Assembly: GCF_036373705.1 (NCBI RefSeq)
Contig: NC_089858.1
Location: forward strand, 18,402,249-18,466,248
Length of the DNA stretch: 64,000 nucleotides
DNA from: Amia ocellicauda
Taxonomy: Eukaryota; Chordata; Actinopteri; Amiiformes; Amiidae
Direction of reading: 5' to 3'
The notes beneath the pieces are model-generated. The model was not told the origin of the DNA and did no database searches. It worked only from the letters and a program-made list of their open reading frames with translations. Below, piece by piece: positions 12,201 to 25,012 of the stretch. The position numbers and the translations under genes were made by a program. Positions within the stretch are counted from its first letter, which is position 1, and each line of letters starts with the position of its first letter.

Positions 12201-15200
12201 TAAACTGCTGTCAGTGTTTTGTGATGTCAGTTACTGAATGTTAAACCTTTTGGACATTATTTTTATTTTGAGAGAATGTTTTTTAATCTTTTCTTCTTCC
12301 TGCATTCAGACTGAAGGACTATCCCCAGTATTGTCAGCATTTAGCTTCTATTGCACACTTTCTGCAGTTCCCTCATCATTTACAAGAGGTAAACAGGTTT
12401 CCATTATATATGCAGTCAAATTGTTTAGAGTAAAAACATTCAATGTCTGTTACTAATCGTGCATTAAAATGTATGTATGTTATGTATATCTGTGTTTGTC
12501 TGATTGCATGTCAGTGTTTTATCTGACAAATCTTACAGCCATGATATTTAATCTGTGCACTTACTACTTCTAGATACATAAGTTTTTCGTTGTGCGTTTT
12601 TTATATCCTGTGTGTGCAGTATATCGAGTATGGACAGCAGTCACGAGACCCTCCTGTGAAGATGCAGGGATCCATCACCACCCCAGGCAGCCTTGCCCTT
12701 GCACAAGCCCAGGCCCAAGCACAGGTTCCCCCCAAGGCATCCCTCCCTGGACCGGTCAGCACCATGGTAACTACACCCCCCACAACCACTGTTGCCAAAA
12801 CCACTACCATTACCCGCCCCACTGGAGTCAGCTTCAAGAAGGATGTGCCAGTGAGTATCGGTAGCGCAAGGGAAATTGGGGTATGTGTGTGTCTGTGCTT
12901 ATTTAATTACTACTTTTAAGTCATATGCATGCATAATAAACCCTGCTCCCACTGTAATGTTATGCATTCATTTGGGAGGGAAGCAGATTTTTCCTTTGCA
13001 TATTATAGTTCTGCTGTAATTGGTGCAGTCCTGTGTTCTTAGTGACTGCCATTGTAACGTAAGTGCATGGAAACAGTGCTTGCAAACTAGTCCTACATTT
13101 GAAATACACTGTGCTGCTTTGGTATGTTTGTTAACAAGCAATTTTTCATGCCATGTCATTCTCAGCCTTCTATAAACACCACGAACATCGACACACTGTT
13201 GGTGGCAACAGACCAAACGGAAAGGATAGTGGAACCTCCAGAAAACGTCCAAGAGAAAATCGCTTTCATCTTTAACAATTTATCTCAGTCAAACATGACA
13301 CAGAAGGTGAGGCTTGATGGAAAATGTATCGTTTTTGTGAAAGCGTGGCTTGTAATGTAAAGGAGTATGTTTTGAGGCCACACATCCTAAACTGTCTATT
13401 GTATAGGTTACAGCTGTATATTATAGTGTTGTAATTATGCTTCAATGTTGTACTTCACCTAAAGAAAAGTTTTTTGCTGACTGAAAAATCATTTGGTTGT
13501 GTTGGAATGCTCTAAATGCTCGATGTTTTAAAAGGTTGAAGAGCTAAAGGAGACTGTGAAAGAGGAGTTCATGCCTTGGGTATCACAGTACCTCGTAATG
13601 AAGCGAGTCAGCATAGAGCCCAATTTCCACAGTCTTTACTCCAATTTCCTGGATACACTAAAAAACCCTGAGTTTGTGAAAATGGTTTTGAACGAGACCT
13701 ACAGAAACATTAAGGTAAGTGCTGTTTTTTGCTTAACAGTAAGTTAGGATTAAACACTTTAGTCTGTTGGTACCCACAGAGTTTGCTTCCCTTCTGCATG
13801 ATGTTTATACAGTGCGAAAAGTTTAAAGCATGCATTGCAAACAATGTTTGACTTACTTTCTCAACAGGTCCTGCTGACATCCGATAAGGCCGCAGCAAAC
13901 TTCTCTGACAGATCCCTGTTGAAGAACCTGGGTCACTGGCTGGGAATGATCACTCTGGCAAAAAACAAACCCATCTTGTACACAGTGAGTCTGGTCTAGT
14001 GCAATAAGTATATACTGCTGCAGTTTAAAAAGTCATAAATCCTGTACATTCCTACTCTTTAACACCTAATTCAGTGTTAAGAATTGTCATCTACTAGACT
14101 GAATGTTGTTACTATAATGGTGTCTAAATACATGTTTCTGACTTTCCCTAGGATTTGGAAGTGAAATCGTTGTTGCTAGAAGCCTATGTTAAGGGACAGC
14201 AAGAGCTCCTCTATGTGGTCCCATTTGTTGCCAAAGTCTTGGAATCCAGTGTGAGGAGTATGGTAAGAGGTCCAATCAATGTTTCTCTCTCTCTCACTCT
14301 AGAACTCTGTAGCAGTCATTATTAAACACTTCTAATCTTGAGGAATTCAATTTTGAAAAGGACAAGTACAGGGACTGCACTGACCATTATCATTGTGATG
14401 TCAGATTTTCAGACCACAGAACCCTTGGACTATGGCGATCATGAATGTATTGGCAGAACTTCACCAGGAGCATGATTTGAAGGTCAGTTTTCACTTGAAG
14501 CCAGACTTGGTTGAGACTTGAGTTTGAAACCCTAATCCTGATAAAACACTGCTTTTAAGTAAGCTTTTTTTTGTGTGGAAACAATGGTTCAGTATGTACT
14601 ATGAATTGCTGTACTGTATTTTGACAGCTTTTGTGTCAGGATTTTTTTTTTTTTTAATTTCCAGATGCATCTGTTGCATTGTAAACAATGTATCAATGTT
14701 TTCTTTGCAGCTGAACCTGAAATTTGAGATTGAAGTGCTCTGTAAGAATTTGTCACTGGACATCAATGACCTAAAGCCTGGAAATCTGCTGAAGGACAAA
14801 GAAAAACTGAAGAACCTTGAAGAGCAGCTGTCCGCACCAAAGAAAGAAGCCAAACCCCCGGAAGAAATGCTACCTATTGTGACAACTGGTACGAGTCATT
14901 CCAAGTTCTTAATTTTGAGCAGGGGCACAGGGTGTTTGTCTTATCAATAGTAGCTTAATGTAATACCTATATCTGTAATGATTTAATGTTATTTTGATTG
15001 GCAGTGTAGCAAGGTGCTTAATTTTAAAAGATGGTGTAATTGAATTCCATAGTGTTTAGCGTGTGTCCACTTTTTATGTATTATCAGTAGGGCCCTAAGG
15101 AAATCGCAGCTTTTTTTTTTTTTTTTTACAAAAAATCACAGCAGGTTCGTGGGTAAAGTATAATTTTTCATGGACTATGCACGGAACTAATACAAAGTGT

Positions 15201-18200
15201 ATTTTCATTTAACACAGAATAATATGGAAACATTCTGACCTTGAACTGTAGATGGTGCTAATCTCCACTTCTAAGTATGTCCTCTGTGGCAGATGTTGTT
15301 TTTCAGTCCCCATTAGTTTAAAAAAAAAAAATTGGGAGAATTTGATTTTAGAACTTGAATTAAACTTATGAAAACTTGGATTTTTCAGAAAATAACTACA
15401 GTCCAGGAATTTTTTGTTTTTATATACATTTTTGAATTAAAGCTGAGCATCGTCTGATCGTTCACCATGTGCTCTTTCATGGATTATCTGTTGAGCTGTA
15501 AAAACCTGCCCGTGTGCCGAAACACTTCGCTCAGCATCGACAGAGTTGGGGACAACAGACTCCTGTTGGATATTGCTTTACAGACAATTTTTTTTTTGGA
15601 CATTCATTTTGTGAATAATTTAGTGTATGCACTCCCGCTTAGAATTCAAAAGTCAAATGACAAAAATGACTGCTCTACGCTGCAGTGCTGTTCACCGTAC
15701 GTATGTAATTACGGTGACTGCAGAGCTTGTAGGTGAAGTGTGTTAATATGAAATAACTTGTATGTAGTGGTCTCAGCCCACTGCATGTTTTGCACCGATT
15801 ACATTGATTAAATAAACATCACATTTGCACGTTTTAATTTGTGTTCTTCCCCGTGCAGTGCATGTTTTAATTGAATCATTGATTGGAGTACTTAAAGCCC
15901 CTGTCTTGCCAGTTACGGGGTGGCCACTCCTGGGACAGTGCAGGTGAGAGGAAGGGCAGAGCAGTGGCAGTGGGCAGCGAGAGTGGACAGGGAAAAGGCT
16001 TTGGTTTTAGAGTCCCTACTGCCGATCCTCTCGCCTGCACTGCTCGCTGGTTATTTGTGTATTTTTAAAACATTTTAAATCCTGTATTTTATTAAATTAA
16101 CAAAAAACCTGTACATTTTAAATTAAAATAAATCTTGTATTGTGAAAAATGTATGGCGGCTGTCTCCCAAAACGCCGCTCCACTCATTTGCACCCGTAGC
16201 AGCCCCACTGAGGTCCCGGGTGCTACATGTATATAAATGGAAATTGAAAAAATCACGGTGTTTGGCTAATTTCAGGATTTTTGCGCGCAGTCCGTGAAAT
16301 CGCGATTTTCTCAGGGCCTTGATTATCAGCCAAGAAAAGACTTATCATTTTACTTCCATGAGACTAGGGAGCAATCCTTACCATGTATATATTGTGTGTT
16401 GAGAAGTTAACTCTCTTGTAGAAGGTTACTAATGTTTTGCTTGTTCATCAAGCCTCTGGGCTTGGGCTCCTTTTCCATGTTTTTAATCATGATAGCGTTT
16501 TTAACCTACAGGAGACTTTCTCCCCTTTGCAGCTGCTCCCTCTACTCCTGCCACCACCACAACGTGCACAGCTACTGGCCCACCAACACCTCAGTTTAGT
16601 TACCATGACATTAATGTGTACGCTCTGGCAGGACTAGCGCCTCACATTAATATCAACCCCAATGTAAGTGTTGTTTGTAAATCCCAATTTTGTAGTTGGA
16701 TATTTGTGTAAAGTTTTTTTTTTTTTTTTTTTTTAAGAAAATGTGCACTTCAAAGTTAATTACAATGGGAAAACGTTTATATGCTGGCAGCCTGTCATAC
16801 AGCAAAGATGTCCTAAACCTTCTTTAAAGTGTTTAACTATATGGAGAATTGTTGCTCTTTAAAATCCTTATTGTAATGTAGGGCAGGAATCTGCAGTTTC
16901 TTTATTTAGATGTTAATTTTTCTTGAAATAATTACAAATATGCATGCAAACGAGCAATTAACAATAATTTCAGTTGTGCTTCAAGTGGGCTCTGTTCCTC
17001 TCTTTCCAGATCCCGTTACTGCAGGCCCACCCCCAGCTGAAGCAGTGTGTGAGACAAGCCATAGAAAGGGCGGTCCAAGAACTTGTCCATCCAGTTGTCG
17101 ACCGATCCATCAAGATTGCCATGACAACCTGTGAGCAGATTGTCAGGAAGGACTTTGCCCTGGACTCTGAGGAGTCCCGCATGCGTGTGGCAGCGCACCA
17201 CATGATGCGCAACTTGACCGCAGGCATGGCCATGATCACCTGCCGGGAGCCTCTGCTCATGAGCATCGCCACCAACCTCAAGAACAGTTTTGCCGCTGCC
17301 CTTAGGGTACGCCATTGTTTGTTACTTTTTGTAAAGAGGAAAATTTACATGTTGGGCTGTTGTATGAATTGAGTTTTAAAATGTATATTTTTAATACTTT
17401 CTCGGTATGGATTAAGGTTTTAATTAATCATGCTTTGCATGATGCTTCTTAAAAGATAACCTTTTGTTTTCATGAAGTCCAGCTTAAAAGGGAGTTGCTT
17501 CAGAAATTGCAATGCAGCATAAACCTTTTTCAGGTAGCTTTTCAGAAAATGTATTTGTGTTTTGCATTTCTGTGCTATATTCTAGCTAATATTGTGCTGG
17601 AAGTGCAAACCCTGTCGCTTTGCTTTGTCATTGCACCTACCTATTATGGGATAGAATTTTTTTCTGATGTGTGTTTTCTCACCAGGCTCCAACCCCACAG
17701 CAGAGGGAGATGATGGAACAGGCAGCTGCACAGATAGGCCAAGACAACTGTGAACTGGCTTGCTGCTTCATACAGAAAACTGCAGTGGAGAAGGCAGGCC
17801 CGGAAATGGATAAGAGGCTGGCCACTGTAAGTAGTCTTTGACCTCCAATGAATTAAGCTAGATGGTGTTTTCACCACTGTATATTCTTCATGTCTTTTGT
17901 ACGTGTCTTGTGTAGGAGTTTGAACTGCGGAAACATGCAAGACAAGAGGGCCGCCGCTACTGTGACCCAGTCGTGCTGACATATCAGGCAGAGCGCATGC
18001 CAGAACAGATCCGGCTCAAGGTATTTACAGGACACCTGTACATTGTGGCGGCTGCTAGATACCGTGAAGGGATGGTTTGTCTTTTGTTTAATTTTTTTTG
18101 GTTTAAAGATGTAATTTTTGTGGTCTCCACAGGTTGGAGGTGTGGATCCTAAGCAGCTGGCTGTTTATGAGGAGTTTGCTCGCAATGTTCCTGGCTTCCT

Positions 18201-21200
18201 TCCCAGCAATGACCTCTCTCAGCCTACTGGTTTCCTTGCTCAGCCCATGAAGGTACTATCTTAAGGATTTGTAATTTGTGTGTGTGTATATATTGACAGA
18301 TATAGGGCTGTGTATATTTTATATTGTTTTAGTTTGTCTTAACACTGGAAGTCTGAGATGAGAAATACAGGAAAGTTATGCCAAAGAGCACGACCTCAAC
18401 TTTTTTTTTTTTTCCTCTTCATAGCAACAAGCTTGGGCAACAGATGACGTAGCCCAGATCTATGACAAATGTATCGCAGACCTCGAGCAACACCTGCATG
18501 CGATTCCTCCTGCCTTGGCAATTAACCCTCAGACACAGGCACTGCGTAGCCTCCTGGAGTCAGTGGTGTTGGCCAGAAACTCAAGGGATGCCATCGCCGC
18601 ACTTGGATTACTGCAGAAGGTGAGGGATGTGTTTGTGATGGAGATGCATATGAAAAGTTAGGTGTGCATTTTCTCCCCCTCCACCCACTATCATTGTTGA
18701 TAAAACATCCCCTTTATGTAACAGAAGTTTAAAGTACAAGTTTGTTGAAGTCTCCTATCCCTTCAGGCTGTAGAGGGTTTGTTAGATGCCACAAGTGGTG
18801 CTGATGCTGATCTGCTGCTCCGTTACCGGGAGTGTCATCTCCTGGTTCTGAAGGCTCTGCAGGACGGCCGTGCCTATGGGCCGCAGTGGTGCAATAAGCA
18901 GATCACCAGGTCAGTGCCAGGACTTCTGTCAGTTTCAGCAGTCTTGTCTGAAGTTTGTTGTACAAACTTAAAGATCGCTAATTGTTCAGCACTATTAATT
19001 AAGCCTCTGAAGTTTTCTGCAACTTATGAGGTTACGCTGTAGTGCAACAAAAATTCTCGTTTTTTAAATGTGGGCCATGACTTTCATTGTAGTTGTGCCT
19101 CTTAAGAATGAGAGATATATATATTTTTATTAATTCCACTTGGTTTCCTTTTGGCTGACTGCCTTTTATCCAGTCTAAGTAAATATACTTTGACACTCTG
19201 AAACACTTTTCTTACTTTCATGAAGTGCATTCGAAATATTATTGGTTAAATCCAGATAGTTCTGAATGCTGTCCGCTGCGGGTTCAGTTTGTGTGTACTA
19301 ATTGTTTTCTCCCATCGTTAGGTGCTTGATTGAGTGCCGTGATGAGTACAAATACAATGTGGAAGCAGTGGAGCTCCTGATAAGAAATCACCTGGTCAAT
19401 ATGCAGCAGTATGACCTACATCTAGCACAGGTGCGCACACAGCAATTACCAGGAAGCAGTTCTTTCCCACATCCCAGCAGTTAATCTAAAGCATGGTTTC
19501 TTTTGTATTGTCTAGTCAATGGAGAATGGCTTGCATTACATGGCAGTGGCGTTTGCCATGCAGCTGGTCAAGCTGCTGCTGGTGGATGAGCGCAGTGTCA
19601 GCCACATCACCGAGGCTGACCTATTCCACACCATCGAGACCCTGATGAGGACAAGTGCCCACTCCAGAGCCAATGCCCCAGAGGGGTGAGTAAGGGGGTC
19701 ACGGGGAGAACCAAGCTTATGGTTATTAACGATGGTTAACTTTTGTAATATTTTAGGTAACTTGGAAATCATTACTGATTATGAATAGTAGTCCTCTTTG
19801 AGTTCCTTATATAAAACTGCTCTCATATGGCATCTTGGTAATCAAGTAAATTGCACGTGTCCAAAGGTTTGTAAGTAATATGACTATTTTAATCTGACAG
19901 GTTACCCCAGCTCATGGAAGTCGTCCGATCCAACTACGAGGCGATGATCGACCGTGCCCATGGAGGGCCCAACTTCATGATGCACTCTGGGATTTCACAG
20001 GCTTCTGAGTATGATGATCCTCCTGGCCTGCGTGAGAAGGCGGAGTACCTGCTGAGGGAATGGGTCAATCTCTACCACTCTGCAGCTGCTGGCCGCGACA
20101 GCACCAAGGCCTTCTCTGCCTTTGTAGGACAGGTGACTCTCCCTGATTTGATGGGCTTTTCCTGTCACTGTGGTGGTGTTAAGGAGTGGGTGATTTAGAA
20201 TTGATGCACAATACCATTTTTGTAATCCTTCCCTCCCCAGATGCACCAGCAGGGGATCCTGAAGACTGATGACCTGATCACGCGATTCTTCCGTCTGTGC
20301 ACAGAGATGTGTGTGGAGATCAGTTACCGCGCACAGGCTGAGCAGCAGCACAACCCGGCTGCCAGCGCTGCCATTATCAGAGCCAAGTGCTATCACAACC
20401 TGGATGCCTTTGTCCGTCTCATTGCACTTCTAGTCAAGCACTCTGGGGAGGCGACCAACACGGTCACCAAGATCAACCTGCTCAACAAGGTAGGGGAAGA
20501 AGAGGTCTGTGTGTCTGTCAGTTCATTAGGGGGTTTGGAAAGAGGTTATGCTGTAACACTTAGTTCCTTTGTAAAAGGTTCTGTAGTTCAGGTTATGTAA
20601 AAAAAAAAAAGCATACAGAGCTTATCGAGCTAACTGGAAATTAAACTAGGAGTTCTGACACTGCTGTCTCCTTCCCAGGTCCTTGGTATTGTGGTTGGAG
20701 TCCTCATTCAGGACCATGATGTCCGTCAGACTGAGTTCCAGCAGTTGCCCTACCACCGCATTTTCATCATGTTGCTGCTGGAGTTGAATGCACCAGAGCA
20801 TGTGCTGGAGACCATAAACTTCCAGACACTAACTGCCTTCTGGTAAGACCTTTTGGATTTTTATTCCGACTGCTTGCCTCACCTGTTTATTCATTTTATT
20901 TTCTTAATCAATGACAGTCTCTTACACATAAGTACTGTATTTTAATTGCATTTTTCTCATTCGTAGCAACACGTTCCACATCTTGAGGCCCACCAAGGCT
21001 CCTGGGTTTGTGTATGCCTGGCTAGAGCTAATCTCTCACCGCATATTCATTGCTAGGATGCTGGCGCACACACCGCAACAGAAGGCAAGACTCCTGGCAC
21101 AGCTTTGTGTTTATGGCTTTAACATTCCAGAATTCTGTCCGTACAGTGTTTCCCTGGAATTCTCATTTCCCCCTTTCTTTCCTTCCCTAGGGTTGGCCCA

Positions 21201-23575
21201 TGTATGCCCAGTTGCTGATCGACCTGTTCAAGTACCTGGCTCCCTTCTTAAGGAATGTTGAACTCAACAAACCTATGCAAATTCTTTACAAGGTACATGA
21301 AGGGCAAGGAATACAAAGCAAGTCAAGAACCAGAAATAATACATCAGAATTAGCTGGGTATTTCATGGGTGGCAGATTAATGAGGGAATCCTTTACGTAT
21401 TTGTTAAAATGCCACTTTAATATGGGTAGGATTCAATGCGTCTTCCTGTATATAAACTCTGCTGTACATGGGTGGTTGAGCCACCCTGAAGTGCACTTAG
21501 GGCTTTCTCACACAAGTCCTTTGATTTCCAGGGCACTCTGCGTGTGCTGCTGGTCCTTCTCCATGACTTCCCAGAGTTCCTCTGCGATTACCATTATGGA
21601 TTCTGTGATGTCATCCCACCCAACTGCATCCAGCTACGGAATCTGATCCTTAGTGCCTTCCCGCGCAACATGAGGCTTCCTGACCCATTCACTCCTAATC
21701 TGAAGGTATGGTTTGTATGTTGAAAATGTTATACCGGAAATGTGTGGGTTTGATTTTTTTATTTAACTTCAGCTGCCTTTTTTGTTTTGTTCCTACCCTT
21801 CTAGGTGGACATGCTAAGTGAAATCAATATTGCTCCTCGTATTCTCACTAACTTTACTGGAGTGATGCCATCTCAGTTTAAGAAGGATTTGGATTCCTAC
21901 TTGAAGACTCGCTCCCCTGTCACATTTTTGTCAGAGCTCCGCACCAACCTGCAGGTAGGGGGCGCCATTTTGGGTCCCTGGAAACATTTGCAGCACAGCG
22001 ACACCTCTTTAGACCAGGTTAACAATTTTAACTATTTGACAACCTATTTTGATGCTTTTGATGTTTGTTTTGTGTGTGTGAATGTGTGTTATATCCTGGA
22101 TGGCTAAGAGGTCACATTGTCCTCAATTTATGTTAAAGTAGTTTTTTTTTAATCTTTTAAATGAGAAACATGTCTGTCTCCGCAACTTGGTAGATTGGAT
22201 GGTGGAGTTTCTCTTGAATAAAGAAAAAAAGAAAAACAATTGCCAATGTTGTCCAGCCATTTGATTAGGGTGTGCAAGTGGTCAATATGATTTTAAACTT
22301 CTCATACATTGCCTAAACCAAAGCTTATGGGACTGGAGTGTTTTTGTTGATGTATTTCATGAATTTGGTGTAGATTGATCATCCAGGATTAGTCTAGTTT
22401 TATAAAGCTTGGTACAAACACCATCTTTACTTATTTTGCTTTTTGTTTTTGTTTTAAATTTTAAGGTATCCAATGAGCCAGGGAATCGCTACAACATCCA
22501 GCTCATTAATGCGCTGGTGCTCTACGTGGGAACCCAGGCTATCGCTCACATTCACAACAAGGGCAGCACACCATCCATGAGCACCATCACACACTCAGCC
22601 CACATGGACATCTTCCAGAACCTTGCTGTGGACCTGGACACTGAGGGTGAATAACATAACTCGGTTTAACCAGTTTATTAAGTCACAGTATTCCCGATTT
22701 TTACATTTTGTTTTGGTTTGTTTATTCTGGTAAAATTTGCAATGGCCTTTTGCCAGTTTTTTGGCAGTTTGATCCCACTCCAACTTCTAGACCATGTGTG
22801 GAATGCTCCGTAGCCACATGGGTTAGCCACAGAAGCCTACAGGGTGACTAATTATGTACTCTTTTTCTCCACATTGCATTAGGACGGTACCTGTTCCTTA
22901 ATGCCATTGCCAACCAGCTGCGTTACCCTAACAGCCACACTCACTACTTCAGCTGTACCATGCTTTACCTGTTCGCTGAGGCCAACACAGAAGCCATACA
23001 GGAGCAGATTACCAGGTGAAGTACAGATTTTGTATCCAGCTCTTATGGTATGTTGATCGGAATTAGACCCCTTCCTGACTTTTTTTGTTTTGCTTTTGTT
23101 TTTAATTATAAATGTAGGGTTCTACTGGAGAGGTTGATTGTGAACCGGCCACATCCATGGGGTCTGCTTATAACCTTCATTGAGCTCATCAAAAATCCAG
23201 CCTTCAAATTCTGGAACCATGATTTTGTGCACTGTGCGCCAGAGATAGAAAAGTAAGTGTGATATTCAGTTTAAAAGGGAGGGTTTTTTAAATGCTTGGG
23301 TGGGGGGGTAAGATTTGTTTCCTTAAATGCTCAGGGAATAAAACCACGACATGGGACAGTTCACCAGATTCACAGATGTCATGAAACTGGTTCTCGGGGT
23401 TTATATGCTGCTTTGCCGTCAACCACTGCATTGTAATGGATACCCACAAGAAACGTGGTGCTGACTGAGTTAATTTACTTGCTTCTTTACACCCAGGTTG
23501 TTCCAGTCAGTGGCTCAGTGTTGCATGGGGCAGAAGCAAGCACAGCAAGTGATGGAAGGCACTGGAGCCAGTTAA
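3250..23575 (+). CDS. CNOT1: CCR4-NOT transcription complex subunit 1
   Basis: Scaffold of the CCR4-NOT deadenylase, which shortens mRNA poly(A) tails and binds CAF1/CCR4, CNOT9, CNOT2/3 and TTP-type recruiters. Coding exons: 3250-3351, 4399-4506, 4725-4823, 4984-5052, 5195-5249, 5571-5774, 6388-6556, 6789-6915, 7026-7136, 7237-7407, 7519-7646, 7807-8047, 8257-8376, 8546-8668, 8849-9000, 9524-9674, 10376-10577, 10815-10958, 11623-11747, 11848-12134, 12310-12388, 12620-12850, 13166-13306, 13535-13714, 13868-13984, 14152-14262, 14405-14482, 14711-14888, 16533-16663, 17010-17306, 17686-17826, 17916-18020, 18133-18252, 18425-18619, 18767-18909, 19322-19430, 19516-19685, 19901-20132, 20241-20489, 20679-20842, 20967-21084, 21191-21292, 21532-21705, 21805-21954, 22466-22646, 22883-23015, 23118-23252, 23497-23575. 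They total 7,131 nt, 2,376 residues plus TAA, matching the human length. Start [16 protein letters not shown] and end [10 protein letters not shown] match vertebrate CNOT1. By family knowledge the order is N-terminal HEAT repeats, TTP-binding domain (about 800-1000), CAF1-binding MIF4G (about 1060-1300), CNOT9-binding domain (about 1380-1590) and C-terminal NOT1 domain. One intron is GC-AG. No frame break was found. Confidence 0.98.
5891..5934 (+). repeat. Copy of part of CNOT1 exon 8257-8376 inside an upstream intron
   Basis: About 44 bp in the intron between 5774 and 6388 match positions 8320-8365 of a downstream CNOT1 exon, including the shared run CAGTATGACCAGGCCAAGC. There are a few substitutions and one small deletion, which breaks the frame. 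The match stops abruptly on both sides. It has no splice sites of its own and is not a coding exon. Confidence 0.8.
9053..9190 (+). ncRNA. SNORA50: H/ACA box snoRNA SNORA50 (18S rRNA pseudouridylation guide)
   Basis: Intronic RNA within CNOT1 (intron 9001-9523). Hairpin 1 has an 8-bp basal stem, AGCGCTGC at 9054 with GCAGCGCT at 9108-9115, and an upper stem CCTGT/ACAGG. The hinge (H box region, AAAATATAGA) follows at 9116. Hairpin 2 has basal stem ACTTGT (9125-9130) with GCAAGT (9178-9183). The ACA box is at 9185-9187, three bases from the end. The pocket of hairpin 1 pairs with 18S around U34: its 3' arm CAAGCA complements UGCUUG and its 5' arm CTTT complements AAAG, with one mismatch nearby. 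The pocket of hairpin 2 pairs around U105: ATAACT complements AGUUAU and TTTAA complements UUAAA. Both pockets sit 14-15 nt before the box, as the family requires. Human SNORA50A is hosted by CNOT1 and guides these same sites. Confidence 0.9.
15088..16321. mobile_element. hAT-type DNA transposon remnant in a CNOT1 intron
   Basis: An element of 1,234 bp flanked by a perfect 8-bp target duplication, ATTATCAG, at 15080-15087 and 16322-16329. The ends are imperfect inverted repeats (TAGGGCCCTAAGGAAATCGC on the left; the right end, reversed, reads CAAGGCCCTGAGAAAATCGC). An 8-bp duplication is the hAT signature. No transposase is recognisable; the longest frame inside (15467-15736) is short and has no known domain. 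Confidence 0.75.
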
Positions 23576-24560
23576 ACAGCAGGGCATTGCACCATGAGAC
23601 AGCCTGGGAGACCTCCAGCAGCTCTCCACTCACAGCCTGAGAACAGTGGCAGTCAGCACTGGGATGGACAAAGGACTCCTGACATAAGTTACACTATTGC
23701 TTCTTGTGGACTTTTTGAAAAGAAGAAAAATCCATTTTTGACTTTTGGCCAAAAAAAAAAACTTTTGGAGAATAATCTATCGGGAGAAATAAGATGTTTA
23801 GGAGATGCTGTGAATATAATTTTGAACTTTAATGTAAATAAAAAAGGGAGTGCAGTCTTTCCAAACTGAACTGAAGAGCAGATAGTGTTTAAAACCGAAG
23901 TCTGGTACCAGAAACCATTACAAAATATATATGTATAAAAGGCAGCTGCTGATTAACGAAGTCCTTATCCAGCCTTTTCCCCCCAGGTTGTGCCCCTGTC
24001 TCCCCTCAATTTGTTTTTTTTGTTTGGTTGCCTTTAATATTTCAGTTACCCAAATAAATTGTTCAGTGAGGCTTGATGGGAGTGGTAAAGAATTGGCCTA
24101 TTTTGGCAGTATTTTTTAATTTAATTTTTGGGAGAAATCAAATGTGTTAAATAGAAGGGGAAGGGGGGAGTGGGGGTTGGGATTGGGGGGGGGGGAGCCC
24201 ACTGTATTCCTTTAACAAGGGTTTATTCCAGACTGGAGTGAGTGAAGGAGAGAGGGGTTGTGTAATTTTAAACATGGGGTAAAAAGGTTCTCCCTAATGC
24301 TTGTAAAATTGTGGAATACAGAGATCACAGATTAGTAAGGAATCTGTTAAGTTTGTATAAAGCTCAAAAACAAAACAAAAAAGAAAAAAAAAGGACCAAT
24401 ACAGCCCATTTTGTAAGGATTTTGAATGTTTTGTAAATGTATTGGTCCATGTGTTGTATTTTGTAGTACTTTATAGTTTTGCCTTTAGTTCTGCCACTTA
24501 TTTCCTGTACGTATGCATACTGTAGTTATCGCATTAAAAGTCTTGAACTGCAGTACTCGT
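23576..24560 (+). terminator. CNOT1: CNOT1 3' UTR and poly(A) signals
   Basis: Sequence after the CNOT1 stop. A distal signal ATTAAA lies at 24533-24538, implying cleavage near 24,555. An earlier AATAAA at 23837-23842 overlaps a Pumilio-type motif (TGTAAATA, 23833-23840). The UTR also has long G and A runs. The end point is inferred from the signal and from the facing SETD6 3' end. Confidence 0.6.
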
Positions 24561-24587
24561 CTGCTTTATCTATCCCAGCAAAAGTTT

Positions 24588-24614
24588 CAGAAACACTTGT
24601 GAATTCCTTTTATT
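24588..24614 (-). terminator. SETD6: SETD6 poly(A) signal
   Basis: A minus-strand AATAAA (TTTATT on the plus strand, 24609-24614) lies about 400 bp beyond the SETD6 stop codon at 25013-25015. Cleavage would fall near 24,590. This leaves roughly 35 bp to the predicted CNOT1 cleavage site on the other strand. Confidence 0.55.
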
Positions 24615-25012
24615 TGGTATTTTTTTTAATATTACAAAATTAAACATTCAAATATAAACGGAGACATTTTACCCAATACAAATTCCAAAAGCTGGGGATT
24701 CATTTTCAGTTTAAACCATTTCATTTCAGTGTTTTTCTGTTTAAGGCTCTTCTCTACAAAGGAGGTGATACAGAAAAAGAAGCTTGATTATTCTGGCACC
24801 CACTGTATCTAAGAGTTTACTTCAGGGGATATGAGCCACATGACCCTGGCCTATGCACAATTGGTAAAGTAGGGTAGACATACTCCTGTGCAGCAGTGCT
24901 CTTGGAGGCTGTTCTGATCAATACAGACAAAAACAGAACAAAAGAAATGCAATAAAGAGAAACTGCACAGCTGAAACTGAAGCACTTCAATTCCTCCTGC
25001 TGGTGCATTGGA

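Noticed and set aside
13072-13115. Hairpin ACAGTG/CACTGT in the CNOT1 intron, considered as a second H/ACA snoRNA (SNORA46)
   Set aside because: No hinge plus ACA box at correct spacing and no arms complementary to the expected 18S region around U649.
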